Notes: generated by a model from the sequence alone, not told the origin. A DNA stretch of 64,000 nucleotides from Isoetes taiwanensis (GCA_021234155.1 JAJEKV010000046.1:11238818-11302817), one strand, 5' to 3'; counted from the first letter of the stretch, positions 1 to 11,289 are shown. Numbers and translations are program-made.

Positions 1-426
1 CTCACGAAGGCCGAGCAACCTAGATGACATAATTAAGAACAATGAAATAATTGAGAAGGCAGACAAAGATAGCAAAGATCTGGAGGAAGTAATATCACAA
101 TCTCACAGCTTTTGTATATTGTAACTTCTCTGATAGTTTGGCATATGTCTGCATTGACACAGATGTGCAAAATGCTCAAGAAAAAGCAAGAGGAGGCCAA
201 AGACCTGTTTGTAAAGGCATTGGTCAGTAACAATACGCTGCTGATGTTAAACAACCCGATGGAAGAAGATAAGATATCCTTAAATGCTTGCTGCTGGTTT
301 ATTCCATTTACTGTTGTAAAATTTTCAGATGTCCTAAACAATATGCACATCCAGAGCTTGAAATTGTCAGTACAAAATATAGTACAAAATATTATTGACA
401 AGTACTGCATAACGATGGACGAGTAA
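1..426 (+). pseudogene. Unidentified gene fragment, lysine/glutamate-rich
   Basis: I do not recognise this gene. The first ~108 bases read as an open, charged segment rich in Asp, Glu and Lys, which then stops. From about position 112 another frame stays open for 104 codons and includes a basic, helix-like stretch (KKKQEEAKD, residues ~24-32) followed by a Leu/Asn-rich piece. The two halves could be exons or one broken reading frame cut by the window edge. Amino-acid composition looks protein-like, but no motif identifies a family. It could equally be chance coding in AT-rich DNA, so confidence is low. Confidence 0.22.
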
Positions 427-1095
427 ACTACGTGACATCATGCCTTAACTTTAAAGGGAGCTGTGCAGTCCACTCAGCCATAAGATCATAAACCACCATG
501 ATTGTTATTTACATTTCTGTATGAGATATACAAAGTTCCTCCATTCCACAAGATGTACATTTTTGCAAATTGAGGCATAAATATCTGTCTCGTAATCATG
601 AAGAAGCAAACGATCGCCTTCAGCCAAAGCATGTGGGCAAGATTCTATTCTATACATAACTGTGTCATTATTAATATTCATAAGCTACAACTATTTGCTT
701 CTAAGACTTCCTTATAATGGATACTCAAGAGGATGTTGCAACGTAAAAGAAAATATATGTTTAAGCTTCATAAGAGTTAGAATTAGATTCTGTGCGTTTC
801 ACAATAAGGTCTATTGCAGCATTGGCTGAAGAAAAGGCACCATGAAAACTTTCGTTAAATGAAAAGGTCTCCAAACGGAAAAGGAATTGCTTCTAAATGC
901 AAGATAAAACACACCAACAGACATAATTACCAGGCCCAAGCTTAGCCATTTTGCAGACTTTTCTGATTTAAAAAGCCCTTTCTGATTAATATACTACAAA
1001 ATGTAGATAGTACTAAGAATGTTATGCATGCCAGCTGTTGCTCTTCCCAATATCCAACAAAACTTATGGCTCAGGTTCAAGACCAAGATTCTAGC

Positions 1096-1549
1096 CTACT
1101 TAAGCATTTCGAAATGCACAGCTATGTTCAGAAGCGTCATACCTTGGAATTTTTCCTCCATAGAAACGATATTGTTCTCTCCCGCTTTGTGGCATAAAAC
1201 TGCCCAAATTTTTGCAATCTGTGAAACCTGTTCGGAAACAAACTGTCTGGACTGCACCAAAACCTGACTGATGCTAGACATAGAGTTCCCTGGAAATTTC
1301 GCAATTTCGCAGACCAAGATACTCAACCAAAAGCTGAATGATGCTAGACGTAGAGGGTCCCTGGGAATTTCGCAAGCCAAGATATTCAAATAAAACACTT
1401 CCACGCCTCTGTGCTACAGCCGATTTGTAGAAATAGAAGACCTCCCCATCATCATTGCCCGAGGAGACATCGCTATAATCAGCTTCGCACAGTTTCATGA
1501 AAAAAATAACGGTTTCTATTCTAACGTGGAGATAATCAACGACCAACAA
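1096..1549 (-). pseudogene. Possible minus-strand exons with a ~65-bp internal duplication
   Basis: Two overlapping minus-strand frames (1549-1274 and 1404-1096) read as protein-like sequence. The first holds an acidic patch (SSGNDDGE). The second holds a Ser/Gln-rich helix-like stretch. A direct repeat of about 55-65 bp (copies near 1269-1326 and 1339-1389) encodes the repeated peptide EYLGLRN, so an exon piece has been duplicated. I do not recognise the family and see no convincing start or splice sites. Treat it as a possible decayed gene fragment. Confidence 0.22.
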
Positions 1550-1599
1550 AACCCTAAAAAAATTGAATGCCCAAGATTGCGCACAGATTATCCCAAAAC

Positions 1600-1765
1600 T
1601 CCATTATTATTATATTATTATTATAGATAGATAGATATAGATAGATAGAGCTCATTTATATATGCCATAAGAGTGCTATACAATTATGTTTTAAATGAAT
1701 ATGTACTAACTACTAAAATTCAATTCTTTACCAAGATTTCTTCAGTAGCATTTATTATCTAACCT
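1600..1765 (+). repeat. TTA/TAGA microsatellite plus scrap of the 12.1-kb LTR family
   Basis: A TTA-rich run passes into imperfect TAGA repeats. About 110 bp follow that are nearly identical to the sequences at 12181 and 21016, including the stretch around AGCTCATTTATATATGCC, with a small internal deletion. It is a truncated copy of the LTR 3' portion described at 12138 and 18643. It stops before the primer-binding region, so nothing functional remains. Confidence 0.7.
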
Positions 1766-2712
1766 ATATATATTATTATAATTATCTAACCTATCTTAAC
1801 ATATATAATTATTGGAGACCGATGCTATGATCACGACACGTCAGCTTTTTTCGTGCGCAACACTTCTATGAAAATTTTTTGGACACGTTGCAAACTTTTC
1901 TGGCTATGGCATGTTTGGCAACTGTGGCAACCCCAATCGCTGAAGCATCTCCTCCGGCTATGGAATCGCCCAGCGCCCATCTGCATCACCTCCGGCTATG
2001 GAATCGTCCAGCGCCCATCTACATCAAGCTCTTCAATCAAACTTGTCTGCCATTATAATACTCGTGTTGTTCGTACATTCTAAAGCTCGACGATCAAGGT
2101 TTCTCTGGTAGAATTTAAGCTATGGCATTTTAAATCCAAGCTGAAAGTCTTGGGAGCTGAGAGATCAAAGTCGCGGAGTGAATCTTTGGGTTCTGGAAGA
2201 AGGTCAAGATCCCAAAGAATATGGTTCGGGACTCGGATCTAAAAGTAAAAAGGGAATTACAATTATCTTTCAATGTTTGCTTGCATGAGATCGGGCCGTG
2301 GCCTCAACCTAGAACCGGAAGATCCCCTCCTTTTTGGGTGCAATGGCAAAGAGGCGACAAACGAATGGAAGTACAAAATCCGCAGCTCCTTTGATTGGAG
2401 AGACACGACAAAGATAAGATTTATATTCAATGATTCTTTTAGACTTCCTCAACTTTGTATCGGGAAGAAAGCAAATTCGCAAGGTAACATTTCAGAAAAA
2501 ATGTGTGGTTTTCAGCTTAGTTGAGGTTCAATCGGATAGGACCATTAAGGGACAGCCTCTAGGTCGTCTTTGTATTAGATCTTGCAGATTTTGCAAGATT
2601 GATACGCCGTGCCGATATTTCCATAAGCTGCTTTGAAAAAAAGAGCTGCGGTCTTTGGGGAACCCCAATTTGTACCTTAGCATTTTAAGCCCTATGGGAA
2701 GAAGAATGTAAG
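1766..2712. other. Intergenic stretch with no supported gene
   Basis: Only short open frames (60-85 codons) without recognisable motifs are present. A ~36-bp direct repeat lies near 1946-2017 (copies of CTCCGGCTATGGAATCG). No tRNA, promoter or transposon end could be supported. Confidence 0.4.
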
Positions 2713-3794
2713 CTGTTCAATTGGATAATGTAAAACCCTATCTACATTCTAGCCCTAGTAGCGAGAGATCCAAAAATAATCGTCCAAACCAGAGAGACCC
2801 TCGGATGCAAATTGCCAAGAATCATCCTTTGTAGCATCTGTCGTGATGAAGAAGATGAAGATGAAGAGGAAATTGCATCATTTATCGATGACGAGGCTTC
2901 TCCACCCTCGCCAGCATCTGTGGAACCCCAAGCACTATTGCCGGAAGCGTAAACCGAGGTATAATGTTTTCTGAACTTTGTATATACTATTATTATGGCA
3001 ATGTCCATAAAGTGAAGTTTATCTATGTTTTGTTATGCAGAAGCATGTGGAAGTTGTTGAGATGAAGGTTGAGAGAGTGCAGCAGCATGTAGAAGTTGTT
3101 GAAATAAAGACCGAGAGGGTACAACAAACTATTGGCCTTCTTGCTAATTCTTCTCCAGTAAAATCTGCAGTTCGGCCCATAAGCACGGTCTCGATGCTTA
3201 TAAAAGAAATGCCAAGGCTTCTCCAAAGATCTTACGTTGACTATTCTTACGAGCCAATAAGCCCTAATAAATCCTTTCAATCGAGAAAAAGGATCTTTGG
3301 AAAAGATAGCAGGGGTAAGATTGCATCAATAATCGATGGACTCAATAAACAGGGCAAAACAGACATGCCTGCTCCTGGTGCTTCTCGATCTTCACCACTA
3401 GCAGGGAAGGTCTCTTCACACGATGCTTCTGCTAATAAAAATTCTGTGGTTGCACCCCTAGAAAGGATGGAGGCAACTGCTGCACATGAAAAAAAATTCT
3501 CTGCGGAGGAAGATAAGACCACGAGGGCTAAAAACGGCTTCATCCCACTAGCAATGCAAGCAAAACAAGCCGTAAAATCTCCACCTAATGAGGATCTTTG
3601 GAATTAACGTGCTACAGTTAGCAAGAACGAAGTTTGCAAAATCTGCTGAGGATAGGAATGACAGATTGGAAAAGAAGGCATTAGAAGATGCAAGGGCTAA
3701 AGCTATTTATGCTGAGGCAAAAGCAACAGCAGCTGAACAGACCACAAAAGAGTTAGAAACTTCAGCTGAGCTCCCCTTCAAAAGGAAGCTGTAG
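2713..3794 (+). pseudogene. Array unit 1: acidic/coiled-coil-like gene segment
   Basis: The first block (to about 2952) matches the intact exon of units 2 and 3 but has lost frame and gained stops. An intron-like gap ends at the acceptor TTATGCAG (3033-3040). The second block is open from 3035 for 190 codons. It starts with two copies of the peptide HVEVVE(M/I)K(V/T)ERVQQ, then has a Ser/Pro-rich region (around PISPNKSF) and a Lys/Glu-rich tail. A third open stretch (3588-3794) is Ala/Lys/Glu-rich and helix-like. I do not recognise the family. Composition suggests a nuclear or chromatin-associated protein, but that is inference only. Confidence 0.45.
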
Positions 3795-4286
3795 TTGAAT
3801 GTAAATTTGCAGAATTCATGGATTGTGAAAGGAAGGCCACGAGTCCTTGTGGCAGATGGTAAAGATGGAGACAGGGAGCAACGGATGCTTAAGCTGGATG
3901 AAAAAGGCCATAGCAGGGGTCCAAATTTTATGTTTGACAAAACATCAGGACCGAAAAGCTCTCCTCTTTTTATCTGCTACTGTGATTTAGAGCTTCGTTA
4001 TGTTTGGTTCACAGACCTCTCCGCTCCCAGGTAAGGAACACGAGAGCCATAGGAAATTTTGAATCTAATTAGGAAATGAGACGCATGTGGATTATCAATT
4101 GGTTAGAAAATAGAAAAGAAAAGTGTGTCAGATCTTCTTTCTAAGCACAATGCTACTCAACTGCTCGTTCTAAGCACAGCGCTACTCAACTGCGTTGAAC
4201 AATCTTATGGGTAGGCCTTTTTGATTTTGTTGCATGTTGTTGAAGCATGACTTAAAGCTACTAAACTTTACCTCGAAAAGGTTCCA

Positions 4287-5382
4287 TTGCATACTGTTCA
4301 ATTGGATAATGTAAAACCCTATCTACATTCTAGCCCTAGTAGCAGAGATCCAAAAAATAATCGTCCAAACCGTAGACCCTCAGATGCAAATTGCCAAGAA
4401 TCTGTCACTGTAGCATCTGTCAGCGATGAAGAAGATGAAGATGAAGAGGAAATTGCATCATTTACTGATGACGAGGCTTCTCCACCCTCGCCTGCATCTG
4501 TGGAACCCCAAGCACTATTGCCGAAGCGTAAAACCGAGGTATAATGTTTTTCCCGAACTTTGTATATACTATTATTATGGCAATGTCCATAAAGTGAAGT
4601 TTATCTATGTTTTGTTATCTGAGAAGCATGTGGAAGTTGTTGAGATGAAGGTTGAGAGAGTGCAAAGCATGTAGAAGTTGTTGAAAAAAAAGACCAGAGA
4701 GGGTACAACAAACTATTGGCCTTCTTGGTAATTCTTCTCGGTAAAATCTGCAGTTCCGCCCAAGCACAGGTCTCGATGCTTATAAAAGAAATGCCAAGGC
4801 TTCTCCGGCATCTTCGTTGACTATTCTTCCGAGCCAATAAGCCCTAATAAATCCTTTCTTAACGAGAAAAAGGATACCGGAAAAGATAGCAGGGGTAAGA
4901 TTGCATCAATAATCGATGGACTCAATAAGCGAGGGGCAAAAGCAGGACATGCACGCCCACGGTGCTTCTCGATCTTCACCACTAGCGGGGAAGGTCTCTT
5001 CACACGATGCTTCTGCTAATAAAAATTCTGTGGTTGCACCCCTAGAAAGGATGGAGGCAACTGCTGCACATGAAAAAAAATTCTCTGCGGAGGAAGATAA
5101 GACCACGAGGGCTAAAACAGCTTCAGTCACTAGCAATGGCAGCAAAACAAGCCAGAAAACTGAATCTCCACCTAATGAGGATGCTGGAATTAACGTGCTA
5201 CAGTTAGCAAGAACGAAGTTTGCAAAATCTGCTGAGGATAGGAATGACAGATTGGAAAAGAAGGCATTAGAAGATGCAAGGGCTAAAGCTATTTATCTTT
5301 GAGGCAAAAGCAACAAAGAAATTGAATGGACCACAAAAGAGTTAGAAACTTCAGCTGAGCTCCCCTTCAAAAGGAAGCTGTA
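4287..5382 (+). pseudogene. Array unit 2: acidic/coiled-coil-like gene segment
   Basis: The first exon (4287-4541) is open and carries an acidic run, SDEEDEDEEE, at residues ~45-54. The second exon begins after the intron but is frameshifted repeatedly between about 4660 and 4900. From 4916 the frame is open again for 128 codons (Ser/Lys/Glu-rich, with the motif ERNDRLEKKALEDARAKA-like in its basic tail). Compared with unit 1, many changes turn CAG/CTG into CG-containing triplets (for example near 4738-4830). Either a decayed paralogue or a mis-sequenced copy. Confidence 0.45.
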
Positions 5383-5875
5383 GTTGAATGTAAATTTGCA
5401 GAATTCATGGATTGTGAAAGGAAGGCCACGAGTCCTTGTGGCAGATGGTAAAGATGGAGACAGGGAGCAACGGATGCTTAAGCTGGATGAAAAAGGCCAT
5501 AGCAGGGGTCCAAATTTTATGTTTGACAAAACATCAGGACCGAAAAGCTCTCCTCTTTTTATCTGCTACTGTGATTTAGAGCTTCGTTATGTTTGGTTCA
5601 CAGACCTCTCCGCTCCCAGGTAAGGAACACGAGAGCCATAGGAAATTTTGAATCTAATTAGGAAATGAGACGCATGTGGATTATCAATTGGTTAGAAAAT
5701 AGAAAAGAAAAGTGTGTCAGATCTTCTTTCTAAGCACAATGCTACTCAACTGCTCGTTCTAAGCACAGCGCTACTCAACTGCGTTGAACAATCTTATGGG
5801 TAGGCCTTTTTTATTTTGTTGCATGTTGTTGAAGCATGACTTAAAGCTACTAAACTTTACCTCGAAAAGGTTCCA

Positions 5876-6975
5876 TTGCATACTGTTCAATTGGATAATG
5901 TAAAACCCTATCTACATTCTAGCCCTAGTAGCAGAGATCCAAAAAATAATCGTCCAAACCGTAGACCCTCAGATGCAAATTGCCAAGAATCTGTCACTGT
6001 AGCATCTGTCAGCGATGAAGAAGATGAAGATGAAGAGGAAATTGCATCATTTACTGATGACGAGGCTTCTCCACCCTCGCCTGCATCTGTGGAACCCCAA
6101 GCACTATTGCCAGAAGCAGAAACTGAGGTATAATGTTTTCCTGAACTTTGTATATACTATTATTATGGCAATGTCCATAAAGTGAAGTTTATCTATGTTT
6201 TGTTATGCAGAAGCATGTGGAAGTTGTTGAGATGAAGGTTGAGAGAGTGCAGCAGCATGTAGAAGTTGTTGAAATAAAGACCGAGAGGGTACAACAAACT
6301 ATTGGCCTTCTTGCTAATTCTTCTCCAGTAAAATCTGCAGTTCGGCCCTTAAGCACAGTCTCGATGCTTATAAAAGAAATGCCAAGGCTTCTCCAAAGAT
6401 CTTACGTTGACTATTCTTACGAGCCAATAAGCCCTAATAAATCCTTTCAACTGAGAAAAAGGATCTTTGGAAAAGATAGCGGGGTAAGATTGCATCAATA
6501 ATCGATGGACTCAATAAACGGGGCAAAACGGACATGCCCGCTCCCGGTGCTTCTCGATCTTCACCACTAGCGGGGAAGGTCTCTTCACACGATGCTTACG
6601 CTAATAAAAATTACGTGGTTGCACCCCCTAGAAAGGATGGAGGCAATCTGGCGCACATGAAAAAAAAATTCTCTGGAGGAGGAAGATAAGACCACGAGGG
6701 CTAAAACAAGCCTTTGATCACTAGCAATGGCAAACAAAACAAGCTTTAAAACCGAATCTCCACCTAATGAGGATGCCGGAATTAACGCGCTACGCTTAGC
6801 AAGAACGAAGTTTGCAAAATCTGGCGAGGATAGGAATGACAGATTGGAAAAGAAGGCATTAGAAGATGCAAGGGCTAAAGCTATTTATCGAGGCAAAAGC
6901 AACGGCGGTGAACAGACCACAAAAAGAGTTAGAAACTTCAAATTGAGCTCCCCTTCAAAAGGAAGTCGTAGTTGA
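5876..6975 (+). pseudogene. Array unit 3: acidic/coiled-coil-like gene segment
   Basis: This unit has the cleanest first exon: 5876 to about 6126, ending at donor GTATAATG, with acceptor TTATGCAG ending at 6210. The second exon opens from 6205 for ~98 codons with the doubled peptide HVEVVEMKVERVQQ / HVEVVEIKTERVQQ. It then frameshifts near 6480, and open sequence resumes at 6727-6975 with the Lys/Ala/Glu-rich tail. Frame breaks coincide with CAG/CTG positions of unit 1. Function unknown; the acidic N-terminus plus basic, helical C-terminus is all that can be seen. Confidence 0.45.
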
Positions 6976-7467
6976 ATGTAAATTTGCAGAATTCATGGAT
7001 TGTGAAAGGAAGGCCACGAGTCCTTGTGGCAGATGGTAAAGATGGAGACAGGGAGCAACGGATGCTTAAGCTGGATGAAAAAGGCCATAGCAGGGGTCCA
7101 AATTTTATGTTTGACAAAACATCGGGACCGAAAAAGCTCTCCTCTTTTATCCGCCACATCGTGATTTAGAGCCGTTATGTTTGGTTCCACAGACCTCTCG
7201 CTCCCGGTAAGGAACGAGAGCCATAGAAAATTTTGAATCTAATTAGGAAATGAGGCGCATGTGGATTATCAATTGGTTAGAAAATAGAAAAGAAAAAGTG
7301 TGTCGATCTTCTTTCTAAGCACAATGCTACTCAACTGCTCGTTCTAAGCACAGCGCTACTCAACTGCGTTGAACAATCTTATGGGTAGGCCTTTTTGATT
7401 TTGTTGCATGTTGTTGAAGCATGACTTAAAGCTACTAAACTTTACCTCGAAAAGGTTCCATTGCATA

Positions 7468-8460
7468 CATTAATTTGAAGCCATTCTCGACATCCGTGGC
7501 TTTGTCTTGCTGGATATTGCAAATGACTTAATAGTTTGCATATTTGAAAGAATGCAAAGTGCATAATTATTTTCAAAATATCATTTTTATTGTGTCTAAG
7601 TGGCAGTATATAACAATCAATCCCAAAATTACACTAACAGAGCACCTTAGAGCAATGCAATTTGAGGCAAGAGAGAAACTGCAATGCAATTTGAAGCAAG
7701 AGAGACTTTGTGATTAACTCACTTTACTATTCTATAGGCCATAGTGCAAATAATTTTTTTTTTTTTAATGAAGCAACAATGACACAAAATTATAATTTGA
7801 ATTTAAATTTTTATTTTGAGATGTCCTTTATAATATTCGAGTTTAAAATTGCCGCCGCGATAAATTTCTTGTATATATTATTATAGAGGGCTGCCTAACA
7901 CTGATAATTGGGGCGATCTGGGCCGTCTAAACTGCCAGGTGGCATATTGGACGGTTGTGATTGGGTGTGTGGACGACGTCGGGCACAGAGGATTTTGGAG
8001 ATGGTATCGGGGAGGAGCCTTGCAATTGCTGGTGAGCGCCTGGCGTTCTCGATGTTGTTGGTGCCGGTGGGTACATGCTTGACTGGTGCAATTCTAACTG
8101 AGCAGGACGTGCTTGGTATCGTTTGGTGTGAGCCTTTATCATGGCATCTGCTTGAAACAAGCCGGCTTAGGTTTAGATAGGGCAGATTTAGACAGTCCTA
8201 TGGAGCTGCGACAGATTTACACAGTGCTTAGATATGGTCTGAGCATGCCATGTGTAGATAGGGCACAGTCGGGCATTAAATGTTCTCTCCCCGGTAACGA
8301 TTTGCTGCTATAGCCAAGCTTCTCCAGCCGGACTCTTCAGCCTATCTAATGCCATTTTTGCCGATTAGAGATAAAAACAAGGTGTTCTAGCTCTCAGGAG
8401 TTCAATTCCGATGAACAGGGGTTGAGAAGGCAGCCCAAGTTTTTGGTTTCATGGTAAATT
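7468..8460. other. AT-rich spacer; small duplication; no supported gene
   Basis: Contains a ~33-bp imperfect tandem duplication near 7650-7712 (GCAATGCAATTTGA(G/A)GCAAGAGAGA) and a T-run at 7757. A GC-richer block at 7900-8330 has a 90-codon open frame without a recognisable motif. No feature can be named. Confidence 0.4.
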
Positions 8461-8467
8461 TGGAATT

Positions 8468-8824
8468 TTGTCACTAGGGATTATTGTTGTGAACGCAGTT
8501 GCTTCTTTTCTCCGTTATTTGGAGCAAAATCTCAAGAGAAAGACTGGACATGAAGCTCTCTTGATGCAAGGAGGCCTGGGCATGGCGCTGTTGAGCACAT
8601 CTACCATGGCTAAAGATCATATAAGCCCTGTAATTGTTACCTTGAGAGCTAATCCGACATTCATGGCAGGATTCCTGGCATGGGCAATAGCTCAGACTAC
8701 CAAGGTTCTTACCACATATTTTGTAGAAGGATGTTGGGATTTTGAAAAGCTTTTAGGTTCTGGAGGCATGCCTTCTTCTCATTCAGCTCTGTGCGTTGGC
8801 AGTGCTCAGCTCGATTATTTGTAG
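8468..8824 (+). pseudogene. DUF212 / divergent PAP2-like (acid phosphatase/haloperoxidase-related) fragment
   Basis: The open frame carries the signature of the plant acid phosphatase/vanadium-dependent haloperoxidase-related family (DUF212): a hydrophobic helix with AWAIAQTTKVLTTYF (residues ~72-86), a WDFEKLLGSGG turn, then GMPSSHSALCVG (residues ~98-109), the hallmark phosphatase-like motif. Family members are usually ~150-280 residues with further membrane helices after this motif. Here homology ends right after CVG and a stop follows ten codons later, so the fragment is truncated or its next exon is lost. No ATG is obvious; the upstream edge may be a splice acceptor. Family members are membrane proteins whose biochemical role is poorly known. 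Confidence 0.6.
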
Positions 8825-9020
8825 CAATTATTCTTTCTGCTGTAGTCTTGATGATCCTGGGAAGAGATTATATTTTTGCCATCAGTAAGGTGTTTTTGTC
8901 TTATGGTATGCCATATTTATTTCATTTCATATGTTGGAAAGAAATAGAGGCATCCTTTTTTACACTCACAATGTATTTTTTTTGTTCTTCATCAGGGGAG
9001 CGTCATGAATCTACCAAATC

Positions 9021-9116
9021 TGAAGATGATCTTCACTACCCTGTATGCATGAACTGTTATAATGACCATGCATTCACTGCAAAACATAAAGAAGATGATC
9101 TTCACTACCCTGTATG
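9021..9116 (+). repeat. Short direct repeat (26 bp, ~70 bp apart)
   Basis: A 26-bp stretch containing GATCTTCACTACCCTGTATG occurs at about 9021-9046 and 9091-9116, with unrelated sequence between. It lies in degenerate sequence just after the DUF212 fragment. Confidence 0.7.
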
Positions 9117-9302
9117 TATGCTTGAACCGCAGACGGTTCAAGCATATATTCATAGTTTCTCCAGGCATTGAAGGACAAATCCCATTCTGGTTTGGGCATT
9201 TTGGCATCTAATTTTGATGGGCTTGGGGATTGAGGTCCATCTTGCGTTATTTGCGCGAAAGCAGTGACTGGAATTACATCAACTAAATTTTAGCAGAGGT
9301 GT

Positions 9303-10760
9303 ATGAGTCCTCCAGAGGTAGACACTGTTCAAAATGCATTAGAGGCACTTCTTAGCTTGAAAGCACTTCAAGCTAAACGTCTTAATAATTTGCAGAGGGC
9401 TTGAGATTTTTAAACGAGATGAAGGAAGAAGCATGTTATGATCGTCAGCTGAAGGCGAGGGCACATGCATTTCTTGCTCCGATAAGATCATTTGCCGAAA
9501 TGGTTGACGTTGATAGAGTTTTTGACTTGAGACAAAGAATGGTGCCTGAATCTGCAGGGCATGTGTGGCCTGAAGATCGAGCTGAGGCTGACGAACTTTT
9601 AGTAGAAGCAGCAGTTAACAGTGGTCAGGTAAGGCTTTCTGTCACCATCTAGATATGTGGATTCTGAGCACTGATGCTAGGGGACATTTCTTTTCTTTAA
9701 ACCAGTATGATTTTGCAAGACAGATACTTGAGGGCATGGTTGGCTTACGGAAGAGGCTGCCACTGAACAGACGTGCATATTCGGTATGATGTAGGTCAGC
9801 GCAATCATCTTAACTTGAATGTTAAAGGCTTTCTATAAGATTTCAATTGTTGTACATTTGATCTAAGTTTATACTCCAAATTAAATAAATTAAAGAATTT
9901 ATCCCAAAAGAGTCATTTACGTAAATGAACAGGCAAAATTGGTGCTTTGACTGGCAGAGCTTGAAATAATACATTGCATCTCATACCAAAATATTTTGAC
10001 TATCTTGGTGCTTAAATGGACTTGATGAAACTGAGCTGGTCCTTATTGGCTTTATGTATATACATTTCAAAAGCACAAACAATGAATAACCCATTGAAAT
10101 TTGTCATTTTGCCCATATTTTAATTTAGCTTGTGGAGGCTGCAGGCAATAATATGGCTACAGGCAGTATTTGGATTTCAAGACCCATTATTCCAGCCATA
10201 CATGCTTAAAGATAAGGTAAGCCATTTTGCAAATAATCAGTGCACCTGATTTTACAAGGTAGCTTACAATTTGTGTGTTCAAAGAAAACGAACAGTTCCT
10301 TTATGTTAAATCTACTTTGTAGGCTTACCTGTACATGTCAGTGGAAAGAATTTGCATCCCGTTTGAGGAAGCCAAACCAGTTGATGAGGACTTACAATTG
10401 ACAGATGTAGTCATGCGTTTCTATAAGGATGATGTTTTGCCAGTTGTTAATAAGAATGGGAGGTGCATCGGTGCTGTCTATGCTAAAGATTGCCATCAGG
10501 TTAGCTTGCAAAAGTTGTTACAATGGGGAGTGAATATATTTATGATATTCTGTGTCTCTTAATGTAACATGTTTGACACAATTGGATATCCATAGCAAGG
10601 GGTCCTCTTCCAACAATTTCAAGTTCTACAGCAGCCATAGCAGCTTTACCAAGGGTGTTAGAAGAGAAGACAGTATTGTTTATGGTGGTCAAGTATGGTG
10701 ATAATATGCCTGTAGGCTTTGTGACAAGAGAGATAACGTTGCAGTTCTGTTGCATGTAAA
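9303..10760 (+). pseudogene. PPR-CBS protein gene remnant, several exons
   Basis: Exon-like blocks read in order. (1) 9303-9400: a short leader, one base out of frame with what follows. (2) 9401-9628: a helical block, MKEEACYDRQLKARAHAFL..., ending at a GTAAGG donor. (3) About 9705-9786 after a pyrimidine-rich acceptor ACCAG: FARQILEGMV..., PPR-like. (4) 10140-10215 before GTAAGC. (5) 10322-10499: 'VMRFYKDDVLPVVNKNGRCIG', the core of a CBS domain, ending at GTTAGC. (6) 10596-10759: second CBS half with VLFMVVKYGDNMPVGFVTRE. This order matches plant proteins that fuse pentatricopeptide repeats to a CBS pair (Arabidopsis At5g10690 type). Phases do not all fit and block 6 stops early, so the copy is probably dead or its model incomplete. 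Confidence 0.5.
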
Positions 10761-11059
10761 TACCAGCTGAAATAAATTCCTCTCTTAAGACGTGCCCTTG
10801 CAACTCACTACAATCTGTAGCAGAAGTACTCCTTGCAAAGCAATGATGACAAACTCCACATTAACGTACAAAACTACCGTGCAATTTGTCCAATTTATGA
10901 TGTTCGACACTTAACCTGGAGACTCTGCCTTGGCAGCATTGTTGGACATGACCCCATTACCAATTATTCAACCTTTTGGAAGGCAAAATATGGTTTGTAT
11001 ATGTACTGACATTTGATTTCAGTAGTCTTTCTGGGAAGGCTTACTGGTAATTCTCTCAG

Positions 11060-11179
11060 GCTTATTTTGATGGTTATTACCAAGGAGCAACAGTTGTGGA
11101 TGGCCAGATAAAGTTGAACCGAGATTCCATTCTCCTGGCAAACCTTAATGCATTTGAATTTTGGCAATCTTCTTTTAAG
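11060..11179 (+). pseudogene. Isolated 40-codon exon of unknown family
   Basis: Exactly 120 bases, open throughout, lie between a good acceptor (TTCTCTCAG, ending 11059) and a donor (GTACTTTG at 11180). The peptide starts AYFDGYYQGATVVDG and ends with FEFWQSSFK. Phase is zero at both ends and composition is protein-like, so it looks like a real internal exon. I do not recognise the family. It may belong with the PPR-CBS remnant just upstream or be a separate captured exon. Confidence 0.4.
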
Positions 11180-11289
11180 GTACTTTGTTCTCATGCTGCC
11201 GACCATGAACTCTCACGAGTGACAGATAATTTCTTCTCTTTTTTATTTCACATTATCTTTAACGCTGTTAATCTATTATGGTGCACATA

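Larger units (their letters stand above)
2713..7467 (+). repeat. Three-unit tandem array, ~1.59 kb per unit
   Basis: The same segment occurs three times head to tail, starting at 2713, 4294 and 5883 (periods 1581 and 1589 bp) and ending at 7467. Each unit holds two exon-like blocks separated by a short GT-AG intron, then a lysine-rich coding block, then a shared non-coding tail containing twin copies of GCTACTCAACTGC. Most of each unit is nearly identical. The differences are concentrated in short patches centred on CAG or CTG triplets. This is a local segmental or exon-cluster duplication rather than a transposon: I see no terminal repeats or target-site duplication. Confidence 0.9.

Noticed and set aside
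2713-7467. The three-unit array as a transposon
   Set aside because: Units abut with no terminal repeats, duplications or coding capacity for mobility; they contain spliced-gene structure.
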